DNA of 20,958 nucleotides from Clostridium_AB sp036639235 (lineage in GTDB: Bacteria; Bacillota; Clostridia; Clostridiales; Caloramatoraceae): positions 1 through 20,958 of the forward strand of contig NZ_JAVWJB010000034.1 of NCBI RefSeq assembly GCF_036639235.1, read 5' to 3'. The notes beneath the pieces were generated by a model. The model was not told where the DNA came from, did not search any database, and saw nothing but the letters and a program-made list of their open reading frames with translations. This document shows, in pieces, positions 7,335-14,205 of this stretch (positions are counted from its first letter, which is position 1; each line of letters opens with the position of its first letter). A program made the translations under genes and the position numbers.

Positions 7335-8138
7335 ATGAGAAGGCCAATAGGGGTTTTTGACTCGGGAATTGGAGGACTTACTGTTGCTAAGGAAATAATG
7401 GACATACTACCTAGTGAAGATATAGTTTATTTCGGAGATACTGCAAGGGTACCTTATGGTAATAAATCAAAGCTTACAATAGAGAAGTTTTCCCTTCAAA
7501 TATCAAGGTTTTTAGAAACTGAAAATGTTAAGGCAATAGTTATAGCATGTAACACTGCCTCAGCCTTTGCACTAGATGCTGTTAAGGATAAATTTTCTGT
7601 GCCTGTAATTGGGGTTATAAACCCAGGGGCAAGAGCAGCGGCGACTACAACTAAAAACAATAAAATAGGAATAATCGGCACAGAGGGGACGGTTTCAAGT
7701 GGAGCCTACTCAAAGGCTGTTGAAAATATATGTAATGAAATAGAAATTTTCTCAACACCATGCCCACTTTTTGTTCCAATAGTTGAAGAGGGATGGAGTG
7801 AGAAGGAAGTTTCTTATATGATAGCTAAGGAATATCTACAAAACCTAAAAGAAATAGGAGTAGATAGCTTAGTTATGGGATGTACACATTATCCATTACT
7901 TAATAATGTGGTTCAAAGAGTTATGGGAGAAGATGTTACACTAATTAACCCAGCACGTGAAACAGCAATTGAACTTCGCTTAATACTTAAAGATCTTAAT
8001 ATACTTAATAGTGAAGGTGATAGGGGTATATATAAATACTTTGTAAGTGATAATGCTAAAAAGTTTGTAACTGTTGGGGAAAGATTCCTAAATCGTAAAA
8101 TCGAAGATATTGTTGAGATAGATATAGAAAGATATTAA
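7335..8138 (+). CDS. murI: Glutamate racemase
   Basis: MurI converts L-glutamate to D-glutamate for the peptidoglycan stem peptide by a two-cysteine, cofactor-free mechanism. The 267-residue product has IGVFDSGIGGLTV at the start (D9, S10). The first catalytic cysteine is C72 in IACNTASA, and the second is C183 in MGCTHYPLL with H185. FGDTARVPYG (33-42) is also standard. Length is normal. The ATG at 7335 is used because AAGGTGGG (7320-7327) lies seven bases upstream; a GTG at 7323 overlaps that site. The gene has its own extended -10 promoter and follows the ypeB terminator. It fits the envelope theme of its neighbours but need not be co-regulated with them. Confidence 0.96.
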   Translation: MRRPIGVFDSGIGGLTVAKEIMDILPSEDIVYFGDTARVPYGNKSKLTIEKFSLQISRFLETENVKAIVIACNTASAFALDAVKDKFSVPVIGVINPGARAAATTTKNNKIGIIGTEGTVSSGAYSKAVENICNEIEIFSTPCPLFVPIVEEGWSEKEVSYMIAKEYLQNLKEIGVDSLVMGCTHYPLLNNVVQRVMGEDVTLINPARETAIELRLILKDLNILNSEGDRGIYKYFVSDNAKKFVTVGERFLNRKIEDIVEIDIERY

Positions 8139-8229
8139 TTTAGATTATAGATAAACAAATTTTTCATAACAGTCTGGTGTTTTTATTAGCAGATTGATTA
8201 ATTAGTGTTTATTTTGGAGGTAATTATTA

Positions 8230-8658
8230 ATGGACGATTCAATTAAAGTACTTATTTCGGTAAAGACTATTCAAACATTTGAAGATGATATTGATGAGGT
8301 AGAGCTTGTAACTGAGGGAACATTTAAGAATATGGGAGACTATTATTTAGGGGAATATGATGAAAGTGAGATTTCTGGAATGAAGGGAACTCACACAAGA
8401 ATTGAAATTTACCCGGATAGAGTTAATCTTATACGTGAAGGTTCTACAAACTCTAATCTTTCATTTAAGTTATTAGAAGATCATGTTAGTTTATATGGAA
8501 CAAAACATGGTGCATTTGAGGTGGGTGTAAAAACTAGAAAAATTAAAATAGATATTACAGACGAAGGTGGAGTTATAGAACTTGACTATATAATCGAAAC
8601 TAAGAAGGTAGCTGTAAGTCATAATATACTTACACTTACAATAACTAAGTTAGACTAA
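8230..8658 (+). CDS. DUF1934 family beta-barrel protein (YwiB-like)
   Basis: A 142-residue soluble protein with no signal peptide or membrane helix. It matches the DUF1934 pattern: a stretch of acidic strands, then YYLGEYDESEISGMKGTHTRIEI (long conserved core, about 36-58). DRVNLIREG (61-69), then the Y-G-T-x-x-G-A-F-E-V-G-V-K-T strand pair and a final acidic strand set follow. DUF1934 members have a small closed beta-barrel (lipocalin-like) fold; their function is not known. The ATG has TGGAGGT (8215-8221) eight bases upstream. The 91-base gap to murI holds no terminator and no clear promoter, so read-through from murI is likely. In many Firmicutes this gene sits near argS or rpoE; that context is not seen here. 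Confidence 0.82.
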   Translation: MDDSIKVLISVKTIQTFEDDIDEVELVTEGTFKNMGDYYLGEYDESEISGMKGTHTRIEIYPDRVNLIREGSTNSNLSFKLLEDHVSLYGTKHGAFEVGVKTRKIKIDITDEGGVIELDYIIETKKVAVSHNILTLTITKLD

Positions 8659-8731
8659 AGTTAATATTGTGAATAAGTATAGCTCACTATTTAAATAGTA
8701 AATTATAATGTGTGGATTATGTTAATAATTG

Positions 8732-8763
8732 AAGGCTTCAAATTTAATTTGAGGCCTTTTTTG
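8732..8763 (+). terminator. Rho-independent terminator after the DUF1934 gene
   Basis: AAGGCTTCAAA (8732-8742) pairs with TTTGAGGCCTT (8748-8758), one G-U pair, and is followed by a T run to 8762. Strong. Confidence 0.88.
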
Positions 8764-8788
8764 GTGTATTTAATGTGTTTTTTAGGGT

Positions 8789-8823
8789 AAAACTATAAAA
8801 TGTATTGAAATTATAGTTTTTTT
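8789..8823 (+). terminator. Second hairpin with T run, in tandem
   Basis: AAAACTATAA (8789-8798) and TTATAGTTTT (8811-8820) form a perfect 10-bp, AT-rich stem with a 12-base loop, followed by T residues to 8823. It may be a back-up terminator. Confidence 0.5.
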
Positions 8824-8896
8824 GATAGTTTTTTGTGAAAAATAAAAGGAATTTCCCTTTTTATAAAGAATAAACATTAATATGGAGGTGAATTAT

Positions 8897-9292
8897 ATGA
8901 TATTGAATGCAGATGGTAAGATAGCTGTTAAGTGCAGTGAATGTTCAAAGTACAATGTTTCTGATTTTAATATATTTAATATGAAGGACAATAATATTTT
9001 AAAGTGTAGCTGCGGTAATGACCTGGTTCTTATTGGGTCTAGCCTATCGGATATCATCTTAAAGATTAAGTGTATAACTTGTGACACATATCATATATTT
9101 ACAGTTAAGAGAAGAGATATACTAGAAAAAAACATTAACATAGTTGCATGCCCTAATTCGGGAATGGAAATTGCCTTCTTTGGAAAAACTCCTTATATTG
9201 ATGATATTATTGAAAAATACATGAATGATATGCTAAACTTACTTAAGTATATAGGGATTATAGATAATAAATCAAAAAGGGTTCTAAAATAA
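8897..9292 (+). CDS. Uncharacterised small cysteine-rich (zinc-ribbon-like) protein
   Basis: Not recognised as a named family. The 131-residue product has two Cys-knuckle-like clusters in its first half. C13-x2-C16 and C37-x-C39 could make one four-cysteine zinc site. C59-x2-C62 with a later lone C85 (in ACPNSG) could be part of a second. The second half is helical (residues 99-120, with DDIIEKYMNDMLNLLKYIG). There is no signal peptide, so it is cytoplasmic; metal binding or nucleic-acid contact is a guess. The ATG at 8897 follows GGAGG (8884-8888) by eight bases; an in-frame ATG at 8882 lies against that site and is unlikely. It ends 30 bases before the transaldolase-like gene and has no terminator between, so they probably share a transcript. 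No convincing promoter was found after the two upstream hairpins. Confidence 0.75.
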   Translation: MILNADGKIAVKCSECSKYNVSDFNIFNMKDNNILKCSCGNDLVLIGSSLSDIILKIKCITCDTYHIFTVKRRDILEKNINIVACPNSGMEIAFFGKTPYIDDIIEKYMNDMLNLLKYIGIIDNKSKRVLK

Positions 9293-9322
9293 TTTTAGGA
9301 ATATTTTATGGGAGGTACATTC

Positions 9323-9967
9323 GTGAAACTATTTATTGATACAGCGAATATTGAAGAAATTAAAGAAGCAGAGTCATGGGGTATTATTTGTGGTGTTACA
9401 ACTAACCCATCACTAATAGCTAAGGAAGGTAGAGACTTTGTTCAAGTAGTTAAAGAAATTACTGACATAGTTGATGGACCTATAAGTGCTGAGGTTATTA
9501 GCCTTGAGTCAGAGGGCATGATTAAGGAAGGCTTAGAACTTGCTAAGATTCATAGCAACATAGTTATTAAGATACCTATGACCCTTGAAGGTCTTAAAGC
9601 GGTTAAGGTTCTTTCAGCTCAAGGGATTAAGACTAACGTTACTCTTATATTCTCAGCAACTCAGGCACTACTTGCAGCTAGAAGTGGAGCTACTTACGTT
9701 AGCCCATTTGTAGGACGTCTTGATGATGTTTCACAGGATGGAATTAAGCTTATAGAGGATATTGTATCTGTTTTTGAAATCCACGGTATAGATACTGAAA
9801 TTATATCAGCAAGTATAAGACATCCTATGCATGCTCTTAATAGTGCAATCGCAGGAAGTCATATAGCAACTGTACCATTTAAGGTTCTTAAGCAGATGAG
9901 CCAGCATCCTCAAACTGATATTGGAATTGATAAGTTTATGAAGGACTGGGAAGGCTTCATAAAGTAA
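9323..9967 (+). CDS. Transaldolase / fructose-6-phosphate aldolase family enzyme (small type)
   Basis: A TIM-barrel aldolase using a Schiff-base lysine; it moves a dihydroxyacetone unit between sugar phosphates in the non-oxidative pentose phosphate route. The 214 residues are normal for the short TalC/Fsa/MipB group. Seen are FIDTAN at the start, the GVTTNPSLIAKEG segment (24-36), catalytic K83 in VIKIPMT, NVTLIFS (105-111) and SPFVGRLDD (127-135). Residue 129 is Phe; true E. coli Fsa has Tyr in this position, while transaldolases have Phe. Transaldolase is therefore the better guess than fructose-6-phosphate aldolase. The GTG at 9323 with GGGAGG (9310-9315) seven bases upstream gives the standard N-terminus; an ATG at 9308 overlaps that site. 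Confidence 0.92.
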   Translation: MKLFIDTANIEEIKEAESWGIICGVTTNPSLIAKEGRDFVQVVKEITDIVDGPISAEVISLESEGMIKEGLELAKIHSNIVIKIPMTLEGLKAVKVLSAQGIKTNVTLIFSATQALLAARSGATYVSPFVGRLDDVSQDGIKLIEDIVSVFEIHGIDTEIISASIRHPMHALNSAIAGSHIATVPFKVLKQMSQHPQTDIGIDKFMKDWEGFIK

Positions 9968-9977
9968 TTATACTTAT

Positions 9978-10008
9978 GCTCTTTTGGGGAAACCAAAAGG
10001 GCTTTTTC
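9978..10008 (+). terminator. Rho-independent terminator after the transaldolase gene
   Basis: GCTCTTTTGG (9978-9987) pairs with CCAAAAGGGC (9993-10002), one T-G pair, and is followed by TTTTTC. The next gene starts 29 bases later with no clear promoter in between. Confidence 0.85.
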
Positions 10009-10036
10009 ATTACATAATATAAAAGAGGTGTACATA

Positions 10037-11050
10037 ATGTATATAGTTTGTTCTATGGGCCCTAAAATAAATACGATAGATGATATTGGTAGACTAGTAG
10101 AGAGTGGAATGACAACTTCAAGGTTTAATTTTTCCCATGCTCAGTATAGTAAAATTGAAGAGCTTATAATGGGAATGAAGCGTAGATACCCTGAGGTTGA
10201 AATTATGCAAGACCTTCAGGGAAATAAGCTTCGTGTTTCTAGGGATTTTTCAGGGGAACTATTTGTTCGCAGGGATGATATAGTTATCTTTTGTTTAGAA
10301 GACCTATACAAAGCCCGTGTTAGAACATCAAAATACCCTCTTATACCGATTAATTATCATGGTAAGTTTTCAGATCTTTTAGGTGCTAAGCAGATTTTTA
10401 TGAAGGATGCTACTATGCAGTTTAGAATAATTAAAAAGGATCAGAAGTTTATTATGGCTGAGGTTGTTAAGGGAGGAATAGTTAGGGCAGAAAAGGGACT
10501 TAACCTTCCTGGAATCGATAGAAGTAAATTAGAGATTTCGCGAAAAGATAGACAGGATATTGAGTGGGGTCTTAAAAAAGGTGTAGATATTATATGTGCC
10601 TCATATGTATCTACGAAGAATGATATTTTAGAGGTTAGAAAATACATAGAGGCATGTAAAGGAACTAAGAACTTTAGATATCCTAAGGTGTGGGCTAAGG
10701 TTGAATGTAGTGAAGCCATTGAAAATTTTGATGAAATATTAGAGGTTAGTGACGGTATAATGCTTGGTAGGGGAGACCTTCGTGCAGAAATACCACTACA
10801 CATGATGCCTATAATTCAAACAAGTCTTTTAAGCAAAATGGAAAAAAGTTTAAAGCCATTTGTAATTGCAACTTATGTACTTGAATCATCTAAAAAAGAG
10901 AGGATTCCTACTATCGGAGAAATAAGTGATATATATCACTCAATTAAAGCAGGTGCAAATGGGTTTATGCTTGCAGGTGAAGTTGGGATATCAAACAATC
11001 CATGCTTTGCGGTTAAAATGTTACAAAAGCTAATTAATTCATATAAATAA
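10037..11050 (+). CDS. Pyruvate-kinase-like protein lacking the C-terminal domain
   Basis: The 337-residue product aligns by eye with the barrel and lid of pyruvate kinase but stops where the regulatory C-domain (about 120 residues or more) should begin. Kept are R29, N31, S33 and H34 (SRFNFSH), KGLNLPG (153-159), the lysine-acid pair K221 and E223 (WAKVE), D247 in GRGDL and T279 in ATYVLES. Also kept is the PTIGEISD / MLAGEVG end of the barrel. Changed are the D-T-K-G-P-E-I-R segment, here D59-L-Q-G-N-K-L-R66, so a monovalent-cation Thr and a Lys are lost. RGDLGVE has become RGDLRAE. It may be a paralog with altered activity, not the main glycolytic enzyme. The ATG at 10037 follows GAGG (10025-10028) by eight bases; a GTG inside that site is in frame. 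The frame is intact, so this is not a fresh truncation. It sits between transaldolase and glpX. Confidence 0.82.
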   Translation: MYIVCSMGPKINTIDDIGRLVESGMTTSRFNFSHAQYSKIEELIMGMKRRYPEVEIMQDLQGNKLRVSRDFSGELFVRRDDIVIFCLEDLYKARVRTSKYPLIPINYHGKFSDLLGAKQIFMKDATMQFRIIKKDQKFIMAEVVKGGIVRAEKGLNLPGIDRSKLEISRKDRQDIEWGLKKGVDIICASYVSTKNDILEVRKYIEACKGTKNFRYPKVWAKVECSEAIENFDEILEVSDGIMLGRGDLRAEIPLHMMPIIQTSLLSKMEKSLKPFVIATYVLESSKKERIPTIGEISDIYHSIKAGANGFMLAGEVGISNNPCFAVKMLQKLINSYK

Positions 11051-11072
11051 ACTATACTATTAGGTCAATAAT

Positions 11073-11092
11073 ATAGCACATATGCTATTTTT
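11073..11092 (+). terminator. Weak hairpin with T run after the pyruvate-kinase-like gene
   Basis: ATAGCA (11073-11078), loop CATA, TGCTAT (11083-11088), then T residues to 11092. The stem is only six base pairs, so termination may be partial. Confidence 0.42.
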
Positions 11093-11115
11093 ATGTTAAA
11101 TAACACGTGGTTTAG

Positions 11116-11145
11116 TTGACATGGTTTTATAAAGATGTATATAAT
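11116..11145 (+). promoter_or_regulatory. Strong sigma-A promoter of glpX
   Basis: TTGACA (11116-11121), 18 bases, TATAAT (11140-11145): both hexamers are perfect consensus. The start would be near 11152, about 42 bases before the ATG. Confidence 0.8.
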
Positions 11146-11193
11146 TAATATTATATGAATTGGAATGTTATAGCACATTAGGAGGATATTAAT

Positions 11194-12150
11194 ATGGATA
11201 GAGATCTAGCCCTTGGATTAGTTAGAGTTACAGAAGCAGCTGCACTAGGTTCAGCAAAACTTATGGGTAGAGGCGACAAGATTGCTGCGGATCAAGCTGC
11301 AGTAGACGGAATGAGAAAAAGCTTTGACCTTTTAAATATTAGAGGAACTGTAGTTATTGGAGAAGGTGAAATGGACGAAGCTCCAATGCTATATATAGGA
11401 GAGAAGGTAGGACACGGTGATGAGCAGTCAATTGAAGTTGATATTGCTGTTGACCCACTAGATGGAACTAGCCTTGTTGCAAAGGGAGTTCCAAATGCAA
11501 TTGCTGTTGTAGGTATAGCTAGAAAAGGATGCTTACTTCATGCACCTGATATGTACATGGACAAAATAGCAGTAGGTCCTAGAGCAGCTGGATGTGTAAG
11601 TCTAGATGCACCACTTAGCGAAAACATTATGAATGTTGCTAAGGCACTAGGTAAGAAGGTAGAAGACGTTACTGTTATTATGCTAGATAGAGAAAGACAT
11701 AGCCATTTAATGGATGAGGTTAGAAAAGTAGGAGCTAGAATGAAGCTTATTACTGACGGAGACGTTGCCTCAGCTATAGCAACTGGATTTGAAGACACAG
11801 GAGTAGATATAATGGTAGGTATTGGTGGTGCACCAGAGGGTGTTATTGCTGCAGCTGCTGTTAAGTGTCTTGGTGGAGACATGCAGGCAAGACTTTACCC
11901 AGAAAACGATGAGGAAATTGAAAGATGTAAGAAGATGGGGATTGAAGACCATACTAAACTTCTAACACTTGAAGATCTTGTTAAGGGTGATGAAGTTTAC
12001 TTTGCTGCAACTGGAGTATCAGATGGGGATCTACTTAAGGGAGTTGTTAACTACAAAAACGATGTGGCTAAGACTCAATCAATAGTTATGAGAGCCAAGA
12101 CTGGAACAATTAGATTTGTTGATACAATCCACAATCTTAGCAAGAAGTAA
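11194..12150 (+). CDS. glpX: Class II fructose-1,6-bisphosphatase
   Basis: GlpX removes the 1-phosphate from fructose 1,6-bisphosphate in gluconeogenesis and needs a divalent metal. The 318-residue product is full length for the family. It shows GRGDKIAADQ (25-34), GEGEMDEAPML (56-66), and the metal/phosphate motif DPLDGTSL (87-94), plus LITDGDVA and GIGGAPEGV further on. The ATG follows AGGAGGA with normal spacing. A perfect-consensus sigma-A promoter lies directly upstream and a strong terminator directly downstream, so it is a single-gene unit. Its neighbours upstream, the transaldolase and pyruvate-kinase-like genes, also handle sugar phosphates. Codon use (GGA, AGA, CTT, CTA) is like that of a well-expressed gene in this genome. 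Confidence 0.97.
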   Translation: MDRDLALGLVRVTEAAALGSAKLMGRGDKIAADQAAVDGMRKSFDLLNIRGTVVIGEGEMDEAPMLYIGEKVGHGDEQSIEVDIAVDPLDGTSLVAKGVPNAIAVVGIARKGCLLHAPDMYMDKIAVGPRAAGCVSLDAPLSENIMNVAKALGKKVEDVTVIMLDRERHSHLMDEVRKVGARMKLITDGDVASAIATGFEDTGVDIMVGIGGAPEGVIAAAAVKCLGGDMQARLYPENDEEIERCKKMGIEDHTKLLTLEDLVKGDEVYFAATGVSDGDLLKGVVNYKNDVAKTQSIVMRAKTGTIRFVDTIHNLSKK

Positions 12151-12170
12151 TTTAACTTATATAGAATTTT

Positions 12171-12200
12171 AAAGTTGGCACTTATGTGCCAACTTTTTTA
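12171..12200 (+). terminator. Rho-independent terminator after glpX
   Basis: AAAGTTGGCAC (12171-12181), loop TTAT, GTGCCAACTTT (12186-12196) and a T run to 12199. A perfect 11-bp stem. Confidence 0.92.
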
Positions 12201-12202
12201 GC

Positions 12203-12247
12203 TTTAACATAAAATTAACTGTTATATTAGAATTATTTTATGTTAAA
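12203..12247. repeat. 13-bp perfect inverted repeat in the rho upstream gap
   Basis: TTTAACATAAAAT (12203-12215) and ATTTTATGTTAAA (12235-12247), separated by 19 bases. It is separate from the glpX terminator just before it and has no T run after it. It could be an operator with two half-sites or the base of an RNA hairpin. Confidence 0.5.
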
Positions 12248-12562
12248 TTTCAAATTGTAAAGAGGATTTTAGGAATATAAGTTGAATATAGTATTTAGGT
12301 AGTATGTTTTATGATAATTTAGGGTTAAATATCTAAAAAAATGGCAAAACTTATAGACAAAATATGAATAATTTGCATTTTATATTTAACTTTACTTTTA
12401 TTATTGTCAACTATAAAATATATAAGTAAAATATATTTTATTTCTTAGGTTTCCTATTTTTAAAAAATGTCGTTTAATCATATCTAGATTGTATGTCGGA
12501 TTTGATATTTTCAATTTTATTTTTGAGTTTTAATTAAAGTGTTTATATATATTACATATGGG
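12248..12562 (+). other. Long AT-rich non-coding gap upstream of rho, with candidate promoters
   Basis: No gene is supported here; frames are short and lack ribosome binding sites. The best promoter candidate is TTGTCA (12404-12409), 17 bases, TAAAAT (12427-12432), which would give a leader of about 140 bases. A second, TTGAGT (12523-12528), 17 bases, TATATA (12546-12551), would give a very short leader. Bacterial rho genes are often autoregulated through the leader, so the length may matter. No riboswitch pattern was recognised. Confidence 0.45.
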
Positions 12563-12580
12563 ATAACGGAGGTGCGTTAT
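12563..12580 (+). promoter_or_regulatory. Inverted repeat framing the rho ribosome binding site
   Basis: ATAACG (12563-12568), loop GAGGTG, CGTTAT (12575-12580). The Shine-Dalgarno core forms the loop, and the A and T of the start codon are in the 3' arm. Folding would hold the start codon in a 6-bp stem. Small enough to be chance, but well placed for translational control. Confidence 0.4.
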
Positions 12581-14021
12581 GAATTTTGAGTCTTTAAAAG
12601 AAAAGACATTAGACGAACTGAGACAGTTAGGTAAAGAAATGGGTATAAAAGCTGTTTCTAAGTACAGAAAAAGTGAATTAATAGAGCAGATTTTAGGGAA
12701 TAATAAGCAAGAAGAAGTTAATGAAGAAGCTATTCCAGAAGTTATAGAGAAGGTTATAGAAGAAGAAGTTAAGCCAGCTATTGAGCTTGTTGAGAAAATA
12801 GCCCCTAAAAACAGACCGACTACAAATAATAATATGAAGCTTCACGATATAGATGAAGACAAAAGACAGAAGATGCAGTCACTATTACAGGATGCTGATA
12901 CTGTTCAAGGAATTTTTGAACATATAGATAATCAATCATATGGATTTTTAAGAATAGATAATTACCAGCAAGGTCAAAGAGATATTTATGTATCTCCATC
13001 ACAGATTAGAAGATTCGGTCTTAGAACAGGAGATAAGATTAGGGGGAAGGCTAGATACCCTAAGGAAGCTGAAAAGTATAAGGCACTTGTATATCTTCAA
13101 GAGGTTAATGGTATAACTCCTGACAAGATATCAAGAAGAAATCATTTTGATGATTTAACGCCTATATATCCAGATAAGAAGCTTAATCTTGAAACTATAA
13201 GCAGTGATATGGCACCAAGACTTATAGATATTCTGTCACCGGTTGGTCGTGGACAAAGAGGTATGATAGTTGCACCTCCTAAGGCAGGTAAAACAGTACT
13301 TATTAAGAAAATAGCAAATGCTATTACTAGAAATCACCCAGATGTAGAACTTATTGTTCTACTAATTGACGAAAGACCTGAAGAGGTTACTGATATGAAG
13401 GATAGTATTAAGGGTGAGGTTGTTTACTCAACATTTGATGAGGAGCCAGACAACCATGCTAGAGTTGCTAAGCTTACACTTGAAAGAGCTAAGAGACTAG
13501 TTGAGCATAAGAAGGATGTTGTTATTCTAATGGATAGTTTAACAAGACTTGCAAGGGCATATAACCTAATTATTCAGCCAACAGGAAGAACTCTTTCAGG
13601 GGGACTAGACCCAGGTGCATTAACTCAGCCTAAGAAATTCTTCGGAGCTGCAAGAAACGTTAAAGAAGGAGGTTCTTTAACAATACTTGCTACTTCTCTT
13701 GTAGAAACAGGAAGTAGAATGGATGAGGTTATATTTGAAGAGTTTAAGGGAACAGGTAATATGGAGCTTCACCTTGATAGAAGACTTCAGGAAAGAAGAA
13801 TATTCCCTGCAATAGATATTAATAGATCAGGAACAAGACGTGAGGATCTACTTCTTACAGAGGAAGAAATTGCTATTTCAACATCAGTTAGAAGACTACT
13901 TTCTGGAAGTGTTTCACATGAAGCCACAGAAAAGCTTCTAAACATAATGGCTAAAACCCAGTCAAATGAAGAGTTTGTTGAGATTTTCCCAAAAATTGCA
14001 AAGAACGAAAATCTACTGTAA
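12579..14021 (+). CDS. rho: Transcription termination factor Rho
   Basis: Rho is the hexameric RNA helicase/ATPase that ends transcripts. The 480-residue product has the Rho N-terminal helix bundle (1-42, ending KSELIEQILG). An acidic, Glu/Val-rich insert follows (about 43-78), then the cold-shock-type RNA-binding domain (about 100-180, with YGFLR at 121-125 and DIYVSPSQIRRFGLRTGD). The RecA-like ATPase follows: Walker A APPKAGKT (232-239), LIDERPEEV with catalytic Glu (262-270), Walker B VVILMDS (314-320). The Q-loop region is QPTGRTLSGGLDPGAL (333-348) and the R-loop is FFGAARN. All key residues are present. The ATG at 12579 follows GGAGGTG, which lies in a small hairpin loop. No terminator follows; rpmE starts downstream behind its own promoter. 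Confidence 0.97.
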   Translation: MNFESLKEKTLDELRQLGKEMGIKAVSKYRKSELIEQILGNNKQEEVNEEAIPEVIEKVIEEEVKPAIELVEKIAPKNRPTTNNNMKLHDIDEDKRQKMQSLLQDADTVQGIFEHIDNQSYGFLRIDNYQQGQRDIYVSPSQIRRFGLRTGDKIRGKARYPKEAEKYKALVYLQEVNGITPDKISRRNHFDDLTPIYPDKKLNLETISSDMAPRLIDILSPVGRGQRGMIVAPPKAGKTVLIKKIANAITRNHPDVELIVLLIDERPEEVTDMKDSIKGEVVYSTFDEEPDNHARVAKLTLERAKRLVEHKKDVVILMDSLTRLARAYNLIIQPTGRTLSGGLDPGALTQPKKFFGAARNVKEGGSLTILATSLVETGSRMDEVIFEEFKGTGNMELHLDRRLQERRIFPAIDINRSGTRREDLLLTEEEIAISTSVRRLLSGSVSHEATEKLLNIMAKTQSNEEFVEIFPKIAKNENLL

Positions 14022-14025
14022 GAGG

Positions 14026-14054
14026 TTGCTAATAAATATTGCCTATGTTATAAT
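14026..14054 (+). promoter_or_regulatory. Promoter of rpmE (extended -10)
   Basis: TTGCTA (14026-14031), 17 bases, TATAAT (14049-14054), with TGT directly before the -10 box (TGn extension). The start would be near 14061, so the rpmE leader is about 145 bases. Confidence 0.72.
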
Positions 14055-14060
14055 GTTAGA

Positions 14061-14205
14061 GTTGACATGAACGAAGGCTGTTGTATAACACGGTTTTCGG
14101 GGAGTTTGACCTACGATTAGACAGGTTAATGTCTGTTAAGAATGTTAATCTACGATTCTGTAGAAGCTTAAAATATTAACTAACGGTAAGAAAGAGGTGG
14201 AACGC
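14061..14205 (+). promoter_or_regulatory. Structured 5' leader of rpmE, candidate L31 autoregulatory leader
   Basis: The long leader can fold a 10-bp stem (14072-14081 with 14090-14099, three G-U pairs) and a 5-bp stem AGACA/TGTCT (14119-14123 with 14130-14134). The octamer CTACGATT occurs twice (14111-14118 and 14150-14157). Near the second copy two alternatives compete: AGAAT/ATTCT (14139-14143 with 14155-14159) and CTAC/GTAG (14150-14153 with 14160-14163). Ribosomal-protein leaders that bind their own protein are well known, and L31 leader motifs have been described in several phyla. I infer such a role here from length and structure only. Confidence 0.5.

Noticed and set aside
8833..8867. 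TTGTGA ... TATAAA as promoter of the Cys-rich gene
   Set aside because: The spacer is 23 bases, too long for sigma-A.
10441..10803. Minus-strand open frame of 120 codons opposite the pyruvate-kinase-like gene
   Set aside because: Shadow frame of a well-supported gene, with no start signal and no recognisable product; the same holds for the minus-strand frames opposite glpX, prmC, yqhQ and prfA.
12304..12336. A ten-codon frame in the rho upstream gap
   Set aside because: No ribosome binding site and composition like random AT-rich DNA.
12404..12450. AT-rich palindrome AAAATATATTTT near the candidate rho promoter as an operator
   Set aside because: Only A and T; expected by chance in this composition.
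14067..14120. A 17-codon frame (MNEGCCITRF...) in the rpmE leader
   Set aside because: No Shine-Dalgarno, starts almost at the predicted mRNA 5' end, and overlaps the 10-bp stem; treated as leader structure.
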